A program made the translations under genes and the position numbers. The notes under the pieces are model-generated. The model ran no database searches and was not told the origin of the DNA. It was given only the letters and a program-made list of their open reading frames with translations. Below, one piece after another: positions 18,101-30,187 of a stretch of DNA of 64,000 nt. The stretch spans positions 836,322 to 900,321 of the forward strand of contig BCIJ01000005.1 of NCBI GenBank assembly GCA_001599935.1. The letters run 5' to 3'. This DNA comes from Holtermannia corniformis (taxonomy: Eukaryota > Basidiomycota > Tremellomycetes > Holtermanniales). The stretch's first letter is position 1, and every line of letters starts with the position of its first letter.

Positions 18101-20239
18101 ACCAAGTATTCGTCGCACCGTCGAGCTCGTTGATGTTTCTCCGCTTTGTGATCGGCACTCCACGCTATCATCCGTCAATCAGTCCGCCGGTTCGACCAAG
18201 CCACGCACCCGAAAGACGTTGAAGACACCGCCGCCATCCCCTCCGCCCACGACGACGAGCTGCGGATTCGTACGATGCCCCTTGGGCGTCAGAGCCTGGC
18301 CAAAGGCCATGTCGGTGATCCGACCAACGGCTTCAAGGGTATCGTCGACGGAGAGATCAAGATCGTAGATTGCATTCGGGTTGACGTGCTTTGCGCCTGC
18401 CATGGGGCCTGTCGATGGGACGAGCGCGTCGCCGTAAAGGTCTATAGTGATCAGCATGCTTTGGACGGTATCTCGGCAGGGTACCAACCATCGTCGTCGT
18501 CAATCTCCATGAGATCGACTTTTGGTTCTTCCTTGGCCACGCCGCCTGCCTCTTCGCGCTCGACCAGGCGCGCGCGGAGCAGCTTTGAATCGCCCTCTGC
18601 ACAGCCTACGAACAACAACTCGCCCTCGTCCGTCAAAGCCTTTGCTGTACCCGACGACGCAAACGATGATGCACACGGTATCCGCATCGCCTGCGCTTCC
18701 GGCTCGACCCGGATCTTTGCGACCGTGCGGCCATCGACCACAAAGCGCACTTGGTGGACTCGGCCGGTCACGAGCGTCAACAGCATATCCTTGTCCGAGA
18801 CGAAGAGGGCACGCGAGCCCTCGAGTGTGAGCCCGAGGTGTTCTGAATCACGCATGTGAGTGCTGCGCGAGGTATGGCTGAACCAGCCGTTGACGCTGGC
18901 GGCGACGCGGTTGCCCGTCTGATCGACGTGAATGATCCCGCTCGTGGTGACGACGACGACACCGCCGATGTCTTTGGGTGCCGCGACCATGTACAGCGAG
19001 TCGCTCGGCAGGCCTTCGGCTTTGGTCAGGAGTGGGTACGAGCTGCCGGATGCGAGGTCAAAGGTGCGGATCTCGACGATGAACGTGTCGCGCGCGGTAT
19101 GGAGTCGGCCGGACCATGTCTGGACCGGTGCGTACAGGAACGCGATGGTTGGTGAGTGGAATCCGGGGAGAAAGAGGATGTCGGTCAGGTTGCGGAGAGC
19201 GGGCGACATGTCGGCTAGCGGGAGCGCAAACGAGGGGGAATATGGCACCTCGCTGTACGTGTGAGGTCGAGCTATAGCCTGGGCAAAGGACTGACCGGCC
19301 AAAGGACGCTCCCGCATCGTCTGCGAAATCGCTCACTTCCTGGAGCAGCGGCAAGACGGCCAATGTATCCTCTGGCAAAGTCAATACGGCCACTCGCGAA
19401 AGTGGGTCAGCGCGGAGGATGGGCGTATAGGCTGTCAAATCGCCGTTGGCCTGTCGCTGTCAGACTTGAGGGCGCGACGCAGCTCATGACTGACCACTTG
19501 TGGACACCGCTCGTAGGTGTGTAGGCTAACGGTCGCAATGTCGCCCTGGGACCATTCGAGGATTGCCATCTATGGGTTTGTTAGTCTTTGAGATGGATTG
19601 GTAAGTCGGATCAGACGCAGCGGAGCGCAACTGCAAAGCACCCTGCGGCGGGCGAGACTGTTGGCGCGCTCGCAACCGACATCATCGCTGCCCCCTGCCT
19701 GCTCATCGACCCAACCGCGAACCCACCTTTGCATCCCTGAACGCGATCAAGACCCTGTCCAATCCATCGACCGCACTCTCGAGTGTTCTGAGCGCAGCCA
19801 AGCCGGTGACGTGACCATGGAGGGTATGGCTCGCAAGCAGATGCAGCCGGTTGGTCGTCTTAGTTTTGAGCGGCGCTCGCTGTGGTTGTCAGTGGCGGCT
19901 TGTAGACTGGACCGGGCCACTCACATGAGGTGGTTCCGAGTCGAAGAAGCCATCATCCATTGCCTGGTCGCCAGCATACAGCTCTTGCTTTTGCACCTGC
20001 TCGACCGCGTCCTCATCCTCGTCCTGTCCATCGTCCTGCTCGACTTCGATCTGTTGTCTGATCTCGAACACGCGCAGATCCTGTGCACCGGCGACGACGA
20101 GGTTGCCAATGACGCTGATGGCCGAGCTGGCGGCGGTCGGGGTTGGGAATGGGTAGATTGTGGATGGGGTAAAGTGGGCGAGATAGAGCGAGTGGTGGAT
20201 GGTCGAGGACGGAAGCAGGGTCTGGTGGAAAGCCTGCAT
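15159..20239 (-). CDS. CFT1: Cleavage and polyadenylation factor subunit Cft1/CPSF160
   Basis: Large WD40-type scaffold of the mRNA 3'-end processing complex (CPF/CPSF); nuclear. The N-terminus MQAFHQTLLPSS with VIGNLVVAGAQDLRVFEIR matches the start of CPSF1. An acidic insert rich in D and E follows. The middle is a series of beta-propeller blades in many exons. The C-terminal third shows VTYDPSSAHYVASAT, GLAFLDVMLYVTSIKVFKN, LILISDMVKSVWFVGF and VAFITSDRHSIMRLLEYD. The end, HVAGLNPRAYRTVRND then KGILDGQLLHHF, is typical of CPSF160. The ATG at 20239 has good context (CACCATGC); the upstream extension begins at a TTG. The stop is CTA on plus at 15159-15161. It shares a 332-bp divergent promoter with CYT1. 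Confidence 0.93.
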
Positions 20240-20571
20240 GGTGACCAATCCGCGCGAGCAGTGGAGGAGCGCTCGAGAGTGGTTGCTGTGCCGACACGAT
20301 GCGATCCAACGCTGGTGCTGGTGCTCGTCTCGGAATTGTGACCTGTGCCTGACTGCAGCGCGCCTATTACCGCCTTCTTTCGTGCGCCTACAAATCCACC
20401 GGCGCGCCTAAACCACCGCGTCATGCTACTAACACTGCCAACCGCCCGTCGCCAATAGGAGCGCTGCTTTTGGCCTTTTCGATCCCGCTCCGTCTCGAGC
20501 ACCGCGCCGGCCACCACCACACCACCTTCCCCCTCCTCCCCGCCGCAACCGCCAAAACACCACTCTTCGCA
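20240..20571. promoter_or_regulatory. CFT1/CYT1 divergent promoter with CCAAT box
   Basis: This 332-bp gap lies between divergent starts. A CCAAT box (GCCAATAGG, core 20452-20456) sits 116 bp upstream of the CYT1 ATG. CCAAT boxes bound by the Hap2/3/5 complex are known to drive cytochrome c1 and other respiratory genes in yeasts; a role here is inferred. A pyrimidine-rich stretch just precedes the CYT1 ATG. Confidence 0.45.
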
Positions 20572-22861
20572 ATGCTCTCGAGCGCACTCCGACGCGCTAC
20601 AGTGGTCGCCAAGCAGGTCCAGGTACGTGCCCTCGAGGCCAGGCGGTCAACGTCGGGAGGAATCGCTCGAGCTGACCGGGTGCTCCTTCTTGCTTGGCTT
20701 GGCTTGCTCCCTCCTTGGTATCGCGCAAATCGAATGGATTGGTCGATTGGTTTCATGCTGGATCATCAATCGGATGCGGTGCGGAATCCCATCGACACTT
20801 TACTTTGGTACGGACCTATCAACATTCTTCTCTTCGTCAACCAACGCACATCTTCGTCTCTATCTACGCCCTATGTCGTAATAGCCTCGCTTCGCCTCGA
20901 CCCAGGCGACCACTGCTGTGCGTCTGCTCCATCGATCGATCCAACAGGCTGACACGTCCAACAGGCGCCCTCGCGCACTGTGCTCGCAGCCGCAACCGCC
21001 CTCTCGGCCGGCTCGATTGCATGGTACACCAACCTGTACGGCCTTCCAGGCCTGCAAGAGGCTAGTGCCAACACGGCGGCTGAGGACGGTCTTCACCCCG
21101 CTCAGTTTCCTTGGGCTCACAAGGGGTTAGTCTCTCTTGAGACCAGAGCAACATGGGCTGATGACGGGATAGCTACCTCGACAGCTTTGACCACAGCTCT
21201 ATCCGTCGTGGCTACCAAGTCTACCGCGAGGTTTGTGTCTCCCTAGCTCTTTCGCCTCCAAGCCAAACTACTCACGCCGCTCGCACAGGTCTGCTCAGCA
21301 TGTCACTCGCTAGACCGCATCGCCTGGCGCAACCTCGTCGGCGTCTCGCACACGGTCGACGAAGTCAAGGCGATGGCGGAAGAGGTCGAATACAAGGATG
21401 GCCCCAACGACGAGGGAGAAATGTTTGACCGCCCGTGAGTCCATTCGACCTCGTTTGCACTCAATGGCTTGGGGTTCGTACTGGACTGGCGGGGGTCCCC
21501 TGCAACCTTTCGGTGTCTGGCGCACCTAGCGCGATCCCGCAGACACGTCGCTGAATGTAGCGCGGTGTTTGTGGGCTTCCCAGGGGCGCGCTTTTGATAT
21601 CGTGTGGACATTGACGGTACGAGATCCCTGCCCGTCGTGGCCGTGATTCCCGCCGACGCACTATCCGTACCCTGCACGCGTGAGCTTCGTGACGGGTTCG
21701 CGGACTGTAATCTATGCTCGGACCGCGTCACGAGTCGATGTGCACAGACTGATCAGATGGCTGAACCGCATCTGACATCTTGGTTGGAGCCCATCCACCG
21801 TCACGAGATTGCTCTGCGCGCTGGATTGAATGAGCCATCTGTTGAGGAGCTCGTTGAGCTACTTGCCGGATGGCACCAAAGCCAGCGCATGTCATAAGGC
21901 CGAGATCATGAAAGATCTCCAGCAAGATGACGGCGGGATCTCTCGCATGGCTATGCCGCGATCACAGCTCGAGGTCGGACACGAGATCGAGACCGCTGCG
22001 GCGCACGAAAGTGCAGAAGACGGGCCGTGACTGGCTAGCTAGACGAAGCTGGTTGCATCTGCCGCCAAGTCCCTCTTGTGTTGCAGATGGTCGAATCCAT
22101 GGACGCGAACATGCGCCTGTTTGGCTTTCGACATTGCCGAGGCGGTTATGAGGGCTCGCACCAGAATTCGCCCTCCTACTGTGACCTTTGCACACTGGCT
22201 CGACTGGCGTGACAAGTCGTTTCCTCTAGCTCTTGCTGACACCCCACAGAGGCAAGCTTGCCGACTACATGCCCCCTCCCTACGCCAACGACGAGGCGGC
22301 CCGTGCCGGTAACGCCGGTGCTTTGCCTCCTGATCTCTCCTTGATGGTCAAGGCCCGCCACGGTGGTGCTGTAAGCCTCGCAACGATCTCGTAGCCACGG
22401 CTGATCCCTCAGGACTATGTCTACTCGTTGCTGACCGGCTACGTCGACCCTCCCCCCGGCGTCAACGTCCCCGAGGGCATGAACTACAACCCGTGAGCGG
22501 CTCTTGTCTGCGTGTCCGACGTCGAGCTGACAGCGCAGCTACTTCCCCGGTGGCGGCATCGCCATGGCCCGGGTATTGTACGATGGTCTCGTCGAGTATG
22601 ACGACGGCACGCCCGCCACGACGTCGCAAATGGCAAAGGACGTGACAACGTTCCTTGCGTGGACGGCCGAGCCCGAGCTCGACCAGCGCAAGAAGATGGG
22701 CATGCAAGCCGTCATCATCCTCTCAACCATGACGGCCATCTCACTCTACGTCAAGCGGTTCAAGTGGACGTCTGTCAAGAACAGGAAGCTCTAGTGAGTC
22801 ATCTCCCTGTCACCCCGACAAGACTGACGGTCGCAGCTACAACCCACCAAAGTCGCACTAG
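20572..22861 (+). CDS. CYT1: Cytochrome c1 of respiratory complex III
   Basis: Haem-bearing subunit of the mitochondrial bc1 complex that passes electrons to cytochrome c. Eight exons: 20572-20622 (17 codons, presequence), 20965-21125, 21173-21230, 21289-21434, 22250-22370, 22413-22492, 22539-22793 and 22837-22861. The CXXCH haem site is [13 protein letters not shown] at the start of exon 4. The text continues with [37 protein letters not shown] and [13 protein letters not shown], and [14 protein letters not shown] follows. A C-terminal membrane anchor ([20 protein letters not shown]) precedes YYNPPKSH. Two introns are far longer than the norm here: 342 nt after the presequence exon and 815 nt (21435-22249) after the haem exon. 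All junctions restore the family sequence, so the model is firm. Confidence 0.96.
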
Positions 22862-22980
22862 GCACAGTCTGCTTGTCTCGTCGCATGCAGATGAATGCTC
22901 AATCAGATTCTACCGTCATACATTTTCACTGCTGCCAATCTGCCAACCTATCATCACCACGAAAACTGAAACGGAACCTT

Positions 22981-25900
22981 CTAGTGCGAGTGCAGCTCGA
23001 CGCACAGGTCGCCCTGCGCTAGCGAGTCGTTCTCCTTGACGAGCACGCGCTTGACCTTGCCCGAGACGGGCGACGAGACGACCGACTCCATCTGGGCGGT
23101 GTCAGGGTTGATCTCAGGTAGCGCGGAACACTCACCTTCATGGCCGAAAGGACACAGAGAGGGTCACCGGCCTTGACGTCTTGGCCCTCCTTGACGCGGA
23201 CGTCGACGACGACGCCGGCCATGGGCGAACCAACACTTCCCGGTTCGCTCGAAGCCTTTTCACGCGCAACGTGTTCAATCGCCGCCTCGCGATCTTCAAT
23301 CACGACGGCGCGGACTTCACCGTTGAGCTCGAAGAAGCACTCGCGCGTGCCCTTGTTGAGATCGAGCTGGCCGACGGCGAGCAGCTTGACGCTGAGCGTC
23401 TTGCCCTTTTCGATCGAGATGAGGATCTCTTCGTTGAGCTTGGGCTTGCCGAGGAAGTAGCGAGTCGGGACGACGCTGAGGGATCAGCCCAGGTCGAGAA
23501 ACAGACTGTTACCCACCTGAGATCACCGTAGCGCTCGACAAACGTCTGGAACTCTTCAAACACCTTGGGGTACATGCAGTAGCTCGCGACGTCGGTGTCG
23601 GTGATGCCCTTGCCGTACTTTTCCCGGAGCTCGGCCTTGATCTTCTTAAAGTCGAGCGGCTTCATGCTGAGACCCGGGCGTTGGTCGATGCGCGGCTTGT
23701 CGCGGATGATCTGAGAGCGCAGAGGCTCGGGGAAGCCACCGTACGGTTGACCGAGGTAACCCTGGAAGAACTCTACGACCGACGACGGGAAGTCAAGAGT
23801 CGAAGCCTTGTTGAGCACGTCTTGCTTGGACAGCGAGTTGGAGACCATGAACTGGGCAAAGTCGCCGACGACCTTGGACGACGGCGTGACCTTGATGATG
23901 TCGCCGCACTGCAATGTTAGATGGGTCGTCTGCGCAGGTGGCCACTCACAAGCTGGTTGGCCTCGATATACTTTTTCTTGATCTCACTCCACTGCGTGCC
24001 GAGGCCGAGCTGGGACGCCTGGAACTGCAGGTTGGTGTATTGCCTGGGTTGTCAGCTGGGCTCCTGCGCATGCGAGCGACTCACCCGCCGGGCATCTCGT
24101 GGTCAAACACGCCAGAGTCGGACGCGCGGACGTTGGCCTCAAAGCAGCCGTAGAGCATACGGATCTGGCTCCAGTAGAGGTTGAGGGCCTGGATGTCCTC
24201 GTGGCGGATACCGGTGCCGAGGTGGGTCTGCTCGAGGGCCGAGCAGACGGCGCCCATGGCCGGTTGCGAAGTCAAACCGGAGAAGACTGCTTGTCAGCGG
24301 GGGTGATGTTCCGGCACAAACTCACCATCGATAGCAACGTCTACAACGTCGGCGCCAGCGGCAGCACAGGCAATCATGCTGGCAGCAGCAATACCAGCCG
24401 TGTCGTGCGAGTGAACGTGGATCGGCAAGTCGGGGTGAGCTTTGCGGATCGCGCCAATCAAGCTGGATCGTCAGCAGAATCCGACAGACGTTGGCTTACA
24501 TCTTGGCAGCCTCGGGCTTGAGCAGACCAGCCATGTCCTTGATGCCGAGGACGTGGATGCCCTCCTTGACGAGCTGGTTGGTGAGGTTGAGGTAGTACTC
24601 GAGCGTGTACTTTGTCTTGGTCGGGTCGGCCACGTCACCAGAGTAGCAGATGGCGGCTTCGACGACACCGCCTGCCTTCTTGGCAGCATCGATACCCAGC
24701 TTCATGTTTTCGACATAGTTGAGCGAGCTGCGGCGTTAGCCGGTTGAGGAGACTAGGAGGGACTCACTCAAAGACACGGAAGATGTCGAGACCGTTCTCG
24801 ACGGCCTTCTTGGAGAACTCGTAGATGGCATTGTCACTGTGGGTGAGCTAGGTTTTACAGCACTAGAAAACTTACGGGTAAGAGGTGTAGCCGACGGCGT
24901 TGGCACCACGAACGAGCGCCTGAAGGGGAATGTTGGGCACGAGCTTGCGAAGCGTGCGCTGCGCGAGTCAGTCAAGCTCCAAACTAGGGCCTCGACGCAC
25001 GAGACGGTCCCAAGGGTCCTCGTAGAGGAAGCGCATGGCGACGTCAAATGTGGCACCGCCCCAGCACTCGAGCGAGTAGGCGTTGGCAAGCGCGTACGAG
25101 GTCTCCTTTGCAATGTTGGCCATGTCGATGGTACGCAGCCGGGTCGCGAGGAGCGATTGGTGGGCGTCACGCCAGGTGGTGTCCATGATGAGCTGCGGGG
25201 TGAGCAACGCCTTGCGACTGGTATAAACTTACGGTACCGGGGTACGCGCGGATCGCTTTGGCAAAGCCCTCGGGTCCCTCCTTGAGGATGACGTTGCGCC
25301 AGCCAACTTGGCACGGCTGCGAGACGTCAAGAGGCTTGCTGGGGTCCTCGCGGTCCTTGAAGGTCGGGATCACGGCGTCCTCGGACAGACCCGGCTCGCC
25401 CGACTGGCCCTTGATCGAAGAGCCGTTGACGGCCACGTCGCCGAGGTAGGCGAGGAGCTTTTGGGCCCGGTTCTGCGACGTCATGAGCTTGAACAGCTCG
25501 GGCGTGTCGTCGATAAACGTCGTCCACGTCTTGCCAGACTCGAACACGGGGTGGGTGAGCAGTCGGATCAAGAACGGGATGTTGGTCTGCCGGGTTAGCA
25601 GTGTCCTGTAGGGAGGCTGTGCTCACCTTGACGCCGCGGATACGGAACTCGATGAGCGCACGGAGCATCTTGCGGCGCGCGACTTCGTACGTCGCGCCCG
25701 AGACGGAGCACTTGACGAGCAGCGAGTCGTAGTGGGGCTACGCTGTCAGCAGGGTCGAGCCTCGGCGTACACTCACCGTAATCTGAGCACCGGCAAAGCC
25801 CGAGCTGGCATCGAGGCGAACACCGTTACCGCCCGCACTACGGTAGACTTCAATCTTGCCCGTGTCGGGCTGGAACCCAGCAGCGGCATCTTCGGTCGTG

Positions 25901-27262
25901 ATGCGGCACTGAATGGCGTACCCACGGCGGTGGATCGTCTCTTGCGAGAGCCCGAGCGCGGCGAGGGTGACGCCGCCGGCAATCTGGATCTGCGCGGCGA
26001 CAATGTCGATCCCGGTGATCTCCTCGGTGATCGTGTGCTCGACCTGGATACGCGGGTTGATCTCGATAAAGTAGTGGCGGCCCTGCTGGTCGACGAGGAA
26101 CTCTGCCGTACCGGCGTTGCGGTAGTTGACGGCGCGCGCGAGCTTGATGGCGTCGGCGAGGATGGCTTGACGAATGGGCTCGTCGAGGTGGGTGGCGGGT
26201 GCGACCTCGACAACCTTTTGGTGACGACGCTGGACGGAGCAATCGCGTTCAAACAGGTGGACAACGTTGCCTTCGCCGTCGGCGAGCAGCTGGACTTCAA
26301 TGTGGCGCGGGTGGTCGAGGAAGCCTGTGTGTGTGAGCTTGAGCTCACTGTAGCGATCTCGACGTACGTTCGATGAAGACGGTACCGTCGCCAAACGCCG
26401 CCTTGGCTTCCGACACGGCGCGCTCAAAGTTCTCCTTGAACGACGCCTGGTCACGCACGACACGCATGCCACGACCACCGCCACCCATGGCAGCCTTGAT
26501 GATGACGGGGAAGCCGTGCTCTTCGATAAAGGACGCAGCAAGGTCGTAAGACGCGACGGGACCGGGCGTACCGGGCACGACGGGCACCTGGGTCTTGATA
26601 GCCAGCGTACGGGCCTTGGTCTTGTCACCGAGCGCATCGATCGTCTCGGGTCGGGGACCAATGAAGGCGATGCCGGCCGCTTCGACCTTTGCCGCAAACT
26701 CGGCGTTCTCACTGAGGAAGCCGTAGCCTGGGTGGATCATGTCGACGCCGTGCTCGAGGGCGATGCGGATAATGTCGTCCTGCGAGAGGTAGGCTGCGAC
26801 CGGGGACAAGCCCTTGCCGACCTGGTAGGATTCATCCGACTTGTAGCGGTGAGCCGACTGCCTGTCTTCGAGCGAGTAGATGGCCACGGTGGACATTGCG
26901 AGCTCGTGCGCGGTCCGGAACACACGAATGGCGATTTCCTGTCAGAGTGAGCGGGGGTGGATAGTCTGGCACACGACTCACACCGCGGTTGGCGACCAGC
27001 ACCTTTTTCAACGGACCGCCATGGCCGGCCTGCTTCTTGCGGAGGGTGTGGATGCTGCGAGGATGAGTACGAGTCTGGAGAGGGTGGCAGGACGGACGTG
27101 TTGGCTGGGCTACCCGGTGTCCCTGGTGTCCCGGGAGCCGAGTGGTCGAGGTGGAGCTTGTGGGACCACGCTTCGATCTGTGCAGTGTGAGTGAAAGGGG
27201 TCCTAGCGACGTGCGATGGGGTGGAACCCAGTGCGGCTGGCACTCACGGCGGACTCGGGCAT
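22981..27262 (-). CDS. PYC: Pyruvate carboxylase
   Basis: ATP- and biotin-dependent carboxylation of pyruvate to oxaloacetate (anaplerosis). Domains in order: biotin carboxylase ([36 protein letters not shown]-grasp [28 protein letters not shown]), carboxyltransferase ([34 protein letters not shown]), carboxylase linker, and C-terminal biotinyl domain. The biotin site [13 protein letters not shown] is split by an intron exactly after the biotinylated Lys. The stop is at 22981-22983. The N-terminus is the weak point. ATG at 27262 gives MPESA, a 70-nt intron follows, then a Pro/Ser-rich stretch. To reach the conserved frame, one more 43-nt intron (27055-27097, unusual GTCCGT donor) must be removed. 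No mitochondrial presequence is obvious, as expected for fungal cytosolic enzymes. Confidence 0.95.
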
Positions 27263-28081
27263 GGTGACGAGTGGTTAGAAACAGACGAGTGGCCTGAGCT
27301 GGTACTGGCACTGCCAGAGAGTGGACTGGGAGAACAAAGGGACCCGGTGGGATGGTCGTCAGTGATGCGAGCTCGTCTACACCGAGTTGCGCTCGCTGCC
27401 CCGTTTTACAGCTTGGCCCCGCAAACCGGTTTCCCGTGTTTTACACTCAGAGCTTGGCCGTGGCACCACCGTCTGCGTTTCATCTCATCACTAGCGACGC
27501 TCACGACGCAGCGGCACACGCTTGGCAGGGTCGCGAGCAGCTAGCAGCACTGCATCGCGCTCGCACACAGCGACCCGACCGTTTCGTCCAGAGCTGCAGT
27601 GAGAAAAGACACTGCCGTCGTGCTGATAAGGCGCTCGAGCCAATCACCGCGGGCGTGACGGCAAGCCGCTAGCCAATCGTGGCGCCGACCAGCTGCGATC
27701 CGCTCACTCGTCTCGAGGGTCACACGGCGAGCTGTGTGGGTTGATCAGGTCAGCTAGACTACACGAGCTCTCGGCGCTGCGCCAGAGTCCGATACAGGTG
27801 CCAGAATGCGAGATAGATCGGCGTGTGCCCCGCAATAGCCCGCTGCGTAGTCTACCAATCGCTGTCATCCATGCAGTCTCCCCTGATCCCTTTGATCCCT
27901 GCGATCCAGCGTAGACCCACTGCAGACAATCGAGCGACGCGCGAGATCCAAAGCCGGGTAAAGCCAGTAGGCCCAGGCGGAGCATGATCGCCCCGGGCGC
28001 CCGTCCGGCGCTGCACGGATCAAAGCGTTTCATGTGACACGGACGCGTCATGAACGCGTCTGATCTCGCTCGTAAATCGCC
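27263..28081. promoter_or_regulatory. Divergent intergenic region PYC / LRR gene, two CCAAT boxes
   Basis: This 819-bp gap lies between divergent genes. Two CCAAT boxes on plus (27640-27644 and 27673-27677) stand 33 bp apart. Minus-strand open reading at 27704-28306 has no family features and overlaps the start of the LRR gene, so it is treated as chance. Nothing else recognised. Confidence 0.4.
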
Positions 28082-30132
28082 ATGAGCAACGATTTGGTCG
28101 AGAGCGTCAGCTTTGGCAAAGAGTCGTCCGACAGGGCGTACAGGTCGGTGCTGTATCATCTGTGCGCAAGGCTGACAGGCCAGAGCCCCGCCGACGCTCC
28201 AATGGTCGCTGCAACCGCTGCCATTGCCCGCCAATTCACCAGCATACGACCCTCCGCCAGGTCTGCCATCACTCTGCTCGCTCGCTCTGAGAGTCATCTC
28301 GCGCAACCTGCGCGACTATACACCCGAGTCATTCAACGGTGTCCCTCCAGAACTCGTGCGCAGAGTGTTTGTTCGTGCACGCCATGACCGTGGCTATGCC
28401 GAGCTCGGGGACGAGCCGTGTCCAGACGCAACGTCGCTGTGGGCCATGGAGGCGATCACTCTAGGTGACGCAGCCGAGTCGACGCACGAGACGGCGTTAC
28501 CAACGACGGCAATGCTACACAGCCTGCTGAGCGCCACTTCACCCCTACGCGCTCTCGAGCCGCTGCTACCAACAAACCACATCACCACGCTCGACCTGTC
28601 CAACGCAGGACAAGGTCTCGACGACGAGACGTGTCTTCCCATCCGTCACCTCACGAGCCTGACGCTACTGGATGCATCCGGCACGCAGTTTGGCGACCTC
28701 GGCGTGCGCAAGCTGGCCAGTAGTGTCGACCGCGCGCCAGACGGCACGCCAAGAGGCAACTGGCGGCTCAAGGCACTCTACCTTCGACACTGTCGGCGTG
28801 TGACTGACCGCGGGGTCGGTGCGCTCGCTAGGTTTGGCGGCCTCGGCGTGATTGGTCAGTCTGTGCTCGAGTCAGTCCGTGCTGACGTGCACAGACTTGC
28901 GCGAGACATCTTGCACCGACGTGGCGATTGCGCTGCTGAACCGTCAACTTGGCAAGCTGTATCCCGGTGCTCGGACGTATAGGCCGACGACGGCGGACCA
29001 AGCACTGCGCAAGCACTTTTCCATCCACGCGACAGCTCATGACCTCGCGGGCGCACCGTCCGGCGCGTCACTCCACGTCCGCGGCACAGAATGCATCATC
29101 CCACCCAGCCAGCATCCACCAAAATCTTACACCCGACCTCGACCCGAGCGCAAGCCGCCAGTCTACCGCGATTCAGGTATCGGCAACATCTACGGCGTCG
29201 ACGTCACCAACGTCCCGCACCCATCGGCACAAGCGGCTCGCGAACGCGTCGAGGACCGGATCGCGCGCATCGAAGACATCTACGGCAGCAAGCCATCCTA
29301 CAAGCGAAGGGGTAAAGGTCGCCAGGCGGGACTGCATAACCCGCGTCTGCAGGGAGCGTGGCGCCAGGGCGGTGATGGTAAATTCGACGCCGACGATGCG
29401 CTGAATGCGTACTTTGCCTACCGGTTTGATGCGCCCATACTGCCGCCAGCTGCGGTACCGATTCCGCTGCCGTGGATGAATCATATGTACCACGACGCCG
29501 ACGCGAGATCGCGCGCATTCATCGCCCCACCGTCGACTGCACCCCGACTGGTCGAATCAGAGCGCCGGGCAATCCTGCTCGCCAACGAGGTCATTGTCGG
29601 CCTGCCGCATCTCATGCTCTCGCGCGACGTGGCACACGGCTGGGACCTCCCGCAACCAGGGCGCGTACACGACGAGGTTCGGATGGAAAAACAACGCCAA
29701 GCGCAGCGAGAGGAAGCTGTTCAGGTTCGAAGACGGGTCACGGCGCCTTTGAGCATTCCGGCGGGGGGAAGCGAGGTCGAGTTGTTGCTTGGACAGCTTG
29801 ATGCGCGCGCGGTAGCTTTACAGCCAAAGTCGCCGCCTGCGGTGTCGCAACGGCCCATCCTTGGGCTTGGCTACGGTCTCAAGAGACGGCCACCATCGCC
29901 TGGGCTCGTCCCGCGTCCTCTCGCACCGAGCATCCCCGTCGTCAAACAGACACCGCTCCCCTCCAAGCTCGTCAACGCCCGCAACCCATTCTTCACGCCG
30001 AAAGTCATACCCCCACTATCCGGTGTCACACCGCTTGGGTTCGATCAGCCCGCAAAACGTAAATGGGGCGGTGAGACCCCGGGGACCGAGCAACGGCGTC
30101 GAAGCGGGATGCGCATGTTCAGCAAGAAATAA
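28082..30132 (+). CDS. Leucine-rich-repeat protein of unknown function
   Basis: Three exons. The first (MSNDLVESVSFGKESS...) joins by a 40-46-nt intron (GTACAG or GTCGGT donor, CAG acceptor before 28187) to a frame with SLCSLALRVISRNLRDYTPE, a segment resembling the start of F-box/Rad7-like LRR proteins. LRRs follow at about residues 160-260: HITTLDLSNAG, HLTSLTLLDASGTQFGD, RLKALYLRHCRRVTDRGVGAL, FGGLGVIDLRETSCTD; the last spans the second intron (near 28857-28896). The C-terminal two-thirds is basic and Pro-rich with no domain I recognise, ending GMRMFSKK. The LRRs suggest a binding scaffold. Neighbour context gives no further clue: its stop lies 55 bp from the convergent secreted-repeat gene. 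Confidence 0.8.
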
Positions 30133-30187
30133 TGCATCACTAGATCCTCAGGCGGTCTCATCTTGCGGTGCGGCCGTCCAGACCCAG

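Noticed and set aside
19598..20341. 247-aa open frame on plus
   Set aside because: Antisense to the N-terminal exons of CFT1 and across its promoter; low complexity (Leu/Val runs) without family features.
21890..21960. Possible C/D-box snoRNA in the long CYT1 intron
   Set aside because: Only AAGATGA (two mismatches to the C box) and scattered CTGA; no paired terminal stem or C'/D' boxes.
27704..28306. 200-aa open frame on minus
   Set aside because: Overlaps the LRR gene start and the shared promoter, has no domain and no supported start context.
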